From contig DOHJ01000209.1 in the NCBI GenBank assembly GCA_003535335.1, positions 4,546-10,883 of the forward strand: DNA of 6,338 bases, written 5' to 3'. A program made the translations under genes and the position numbers. The notes beneath the pieces were generated by a model. It was given only the letters and a program-made list of their open reading frames with translations. It was not told the DNA's origin and made no database searches. This DNA is from Paracoccaceae bacterium. Lineage in GTDB: Bacteria > Pseudomonadota > Alphaproteobacteria > Rhodobacterales > Rhodobacteraceae. Positions 6,109-6,338 of the stretch are shown piece after piece (position 1 is the stretch's first letter; every line of letters begins with the position of its first letter).

Positions 6109-6338
6109 ATGGCTAACAAAATCAACAGATTGATCGACCGGATTTCCCAGAAACGGGCAATGAAGCGTTGGCAACGGTTTGCCGGGGCCGCAAATGGTCT
6201 TGAACTGGACCGGCTTCGCAAACTGCGGTCCAGAGCGCGGAATTTAAAACGCCCGCTGGATGATCTTATTCATATTGCCGATAGCCGCCTGATGCTGCCA
6301 CTTATCGGGGCGGATGCAATTCAATCACCGCTGCATTC
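6109..6338 (+). CDS. Conserved hypothetical protein, N-terminal 76 residues (resembles Rhodobacteraceae DUF6478)
   Basis: An open frame starts at ATG 6109 and runs off the window without a stop. The visible part begins MANKINRLIDRISQKRAMKR and continues with LELDRLRKLRSRARNLKRPL and HIADSRLMLPLIGADAI. The first 60 residues are strongly basic, with arginine and lysine spaced along likely helices, and no signal peptide or membrane segment is seen. The start and the order of these blocks remind me of an uncharacterised family found in Rhodobacteraceae (DUF6478), but that is from memory and the diagnostic remainder lies outside. The ribosome-binding site is weak (AGG at 6094-6096). Its frame stays open some way upstream without a better ATG. 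It is divergent from mclA; no function is claimed. Confidence 0.6.
   Translation, partial: MANKINRLIDRISQKRAMKRWQRFAGAANGLELDRLRKLRSRARNLKRPLDDLIHIADSRLMLPLIGADAIQSPLH

Overview
This window comes from an alphaproteobacterium, most likely a marine-type Rhodobacteraceae (Roseobacter-like). That judgement rests on protein flavour: the NAD kinase, the serine hydroxymethyltransferase and the fragment at the right edge all read like Rhodobacterales proteins. Base composition looks fairly balanced by eye, less GC-rich than many members of the family. No RNA gene, CRISPR array, insertion sequence or phage gene is visible.

Left part (1-2378): the last 31 codons of a probable propionyl-CoA synthetase (prpE, + strand) converge on an NAD kinase gene (nadK, - strand). 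nadK is divergent from glyA (+ strand, serine hydroxymethyltransferase) across a 174-bp intergenic region. All of these look like intact housekeeping metabolism genes.

Middle and right part (2408-5800): three genes on the - strand, transcribed in the order mclA, mtkA, mtkB. They encode malyl-CoA lyase and the two subunits of malate-CoA ligase (malate thiokinase). The ligase subunits resemble succinyl-CoA synthetase, but their diagnostic stretches match the Mtk branch known from serine-cycle methylotrophs. mtkA and mtkB are 11 bp apart. mclA and mtkA are separated by 240 bp holding three inverted repeats. A 16-bp perfect stem followed by six T residues ends the cassette, and glyA converges on the same terminator.

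Together, MtkAB converts malate to malyl-CoA, MclA splits malyl-CoA into acetyl-CoA and glyoxylate, and GlyA turns glycine (made from glyoxylate by an aminotransferase not present here) into serine with a C1 unit from methylene-tetrahydrofolate. This is part of the serine cycle. The other cycle genes (serine-glyoxylate aminotransferase, hydroxypyruvate reductase, glycerate kinase, PEP carboxylase, mtdA/fch or fhs/folD) are not in the window. Right edge (5801-6338): a 308-bp divergent intergenic region with two hairpins in the probable mclA leader, then the start of an uncharacterised conserved gene running off the end.

I found no clearly undescribed system. The points most worth a second look are the serine-cycle cassette in this genomic setting and the structured leaders of mclA and mtkA.
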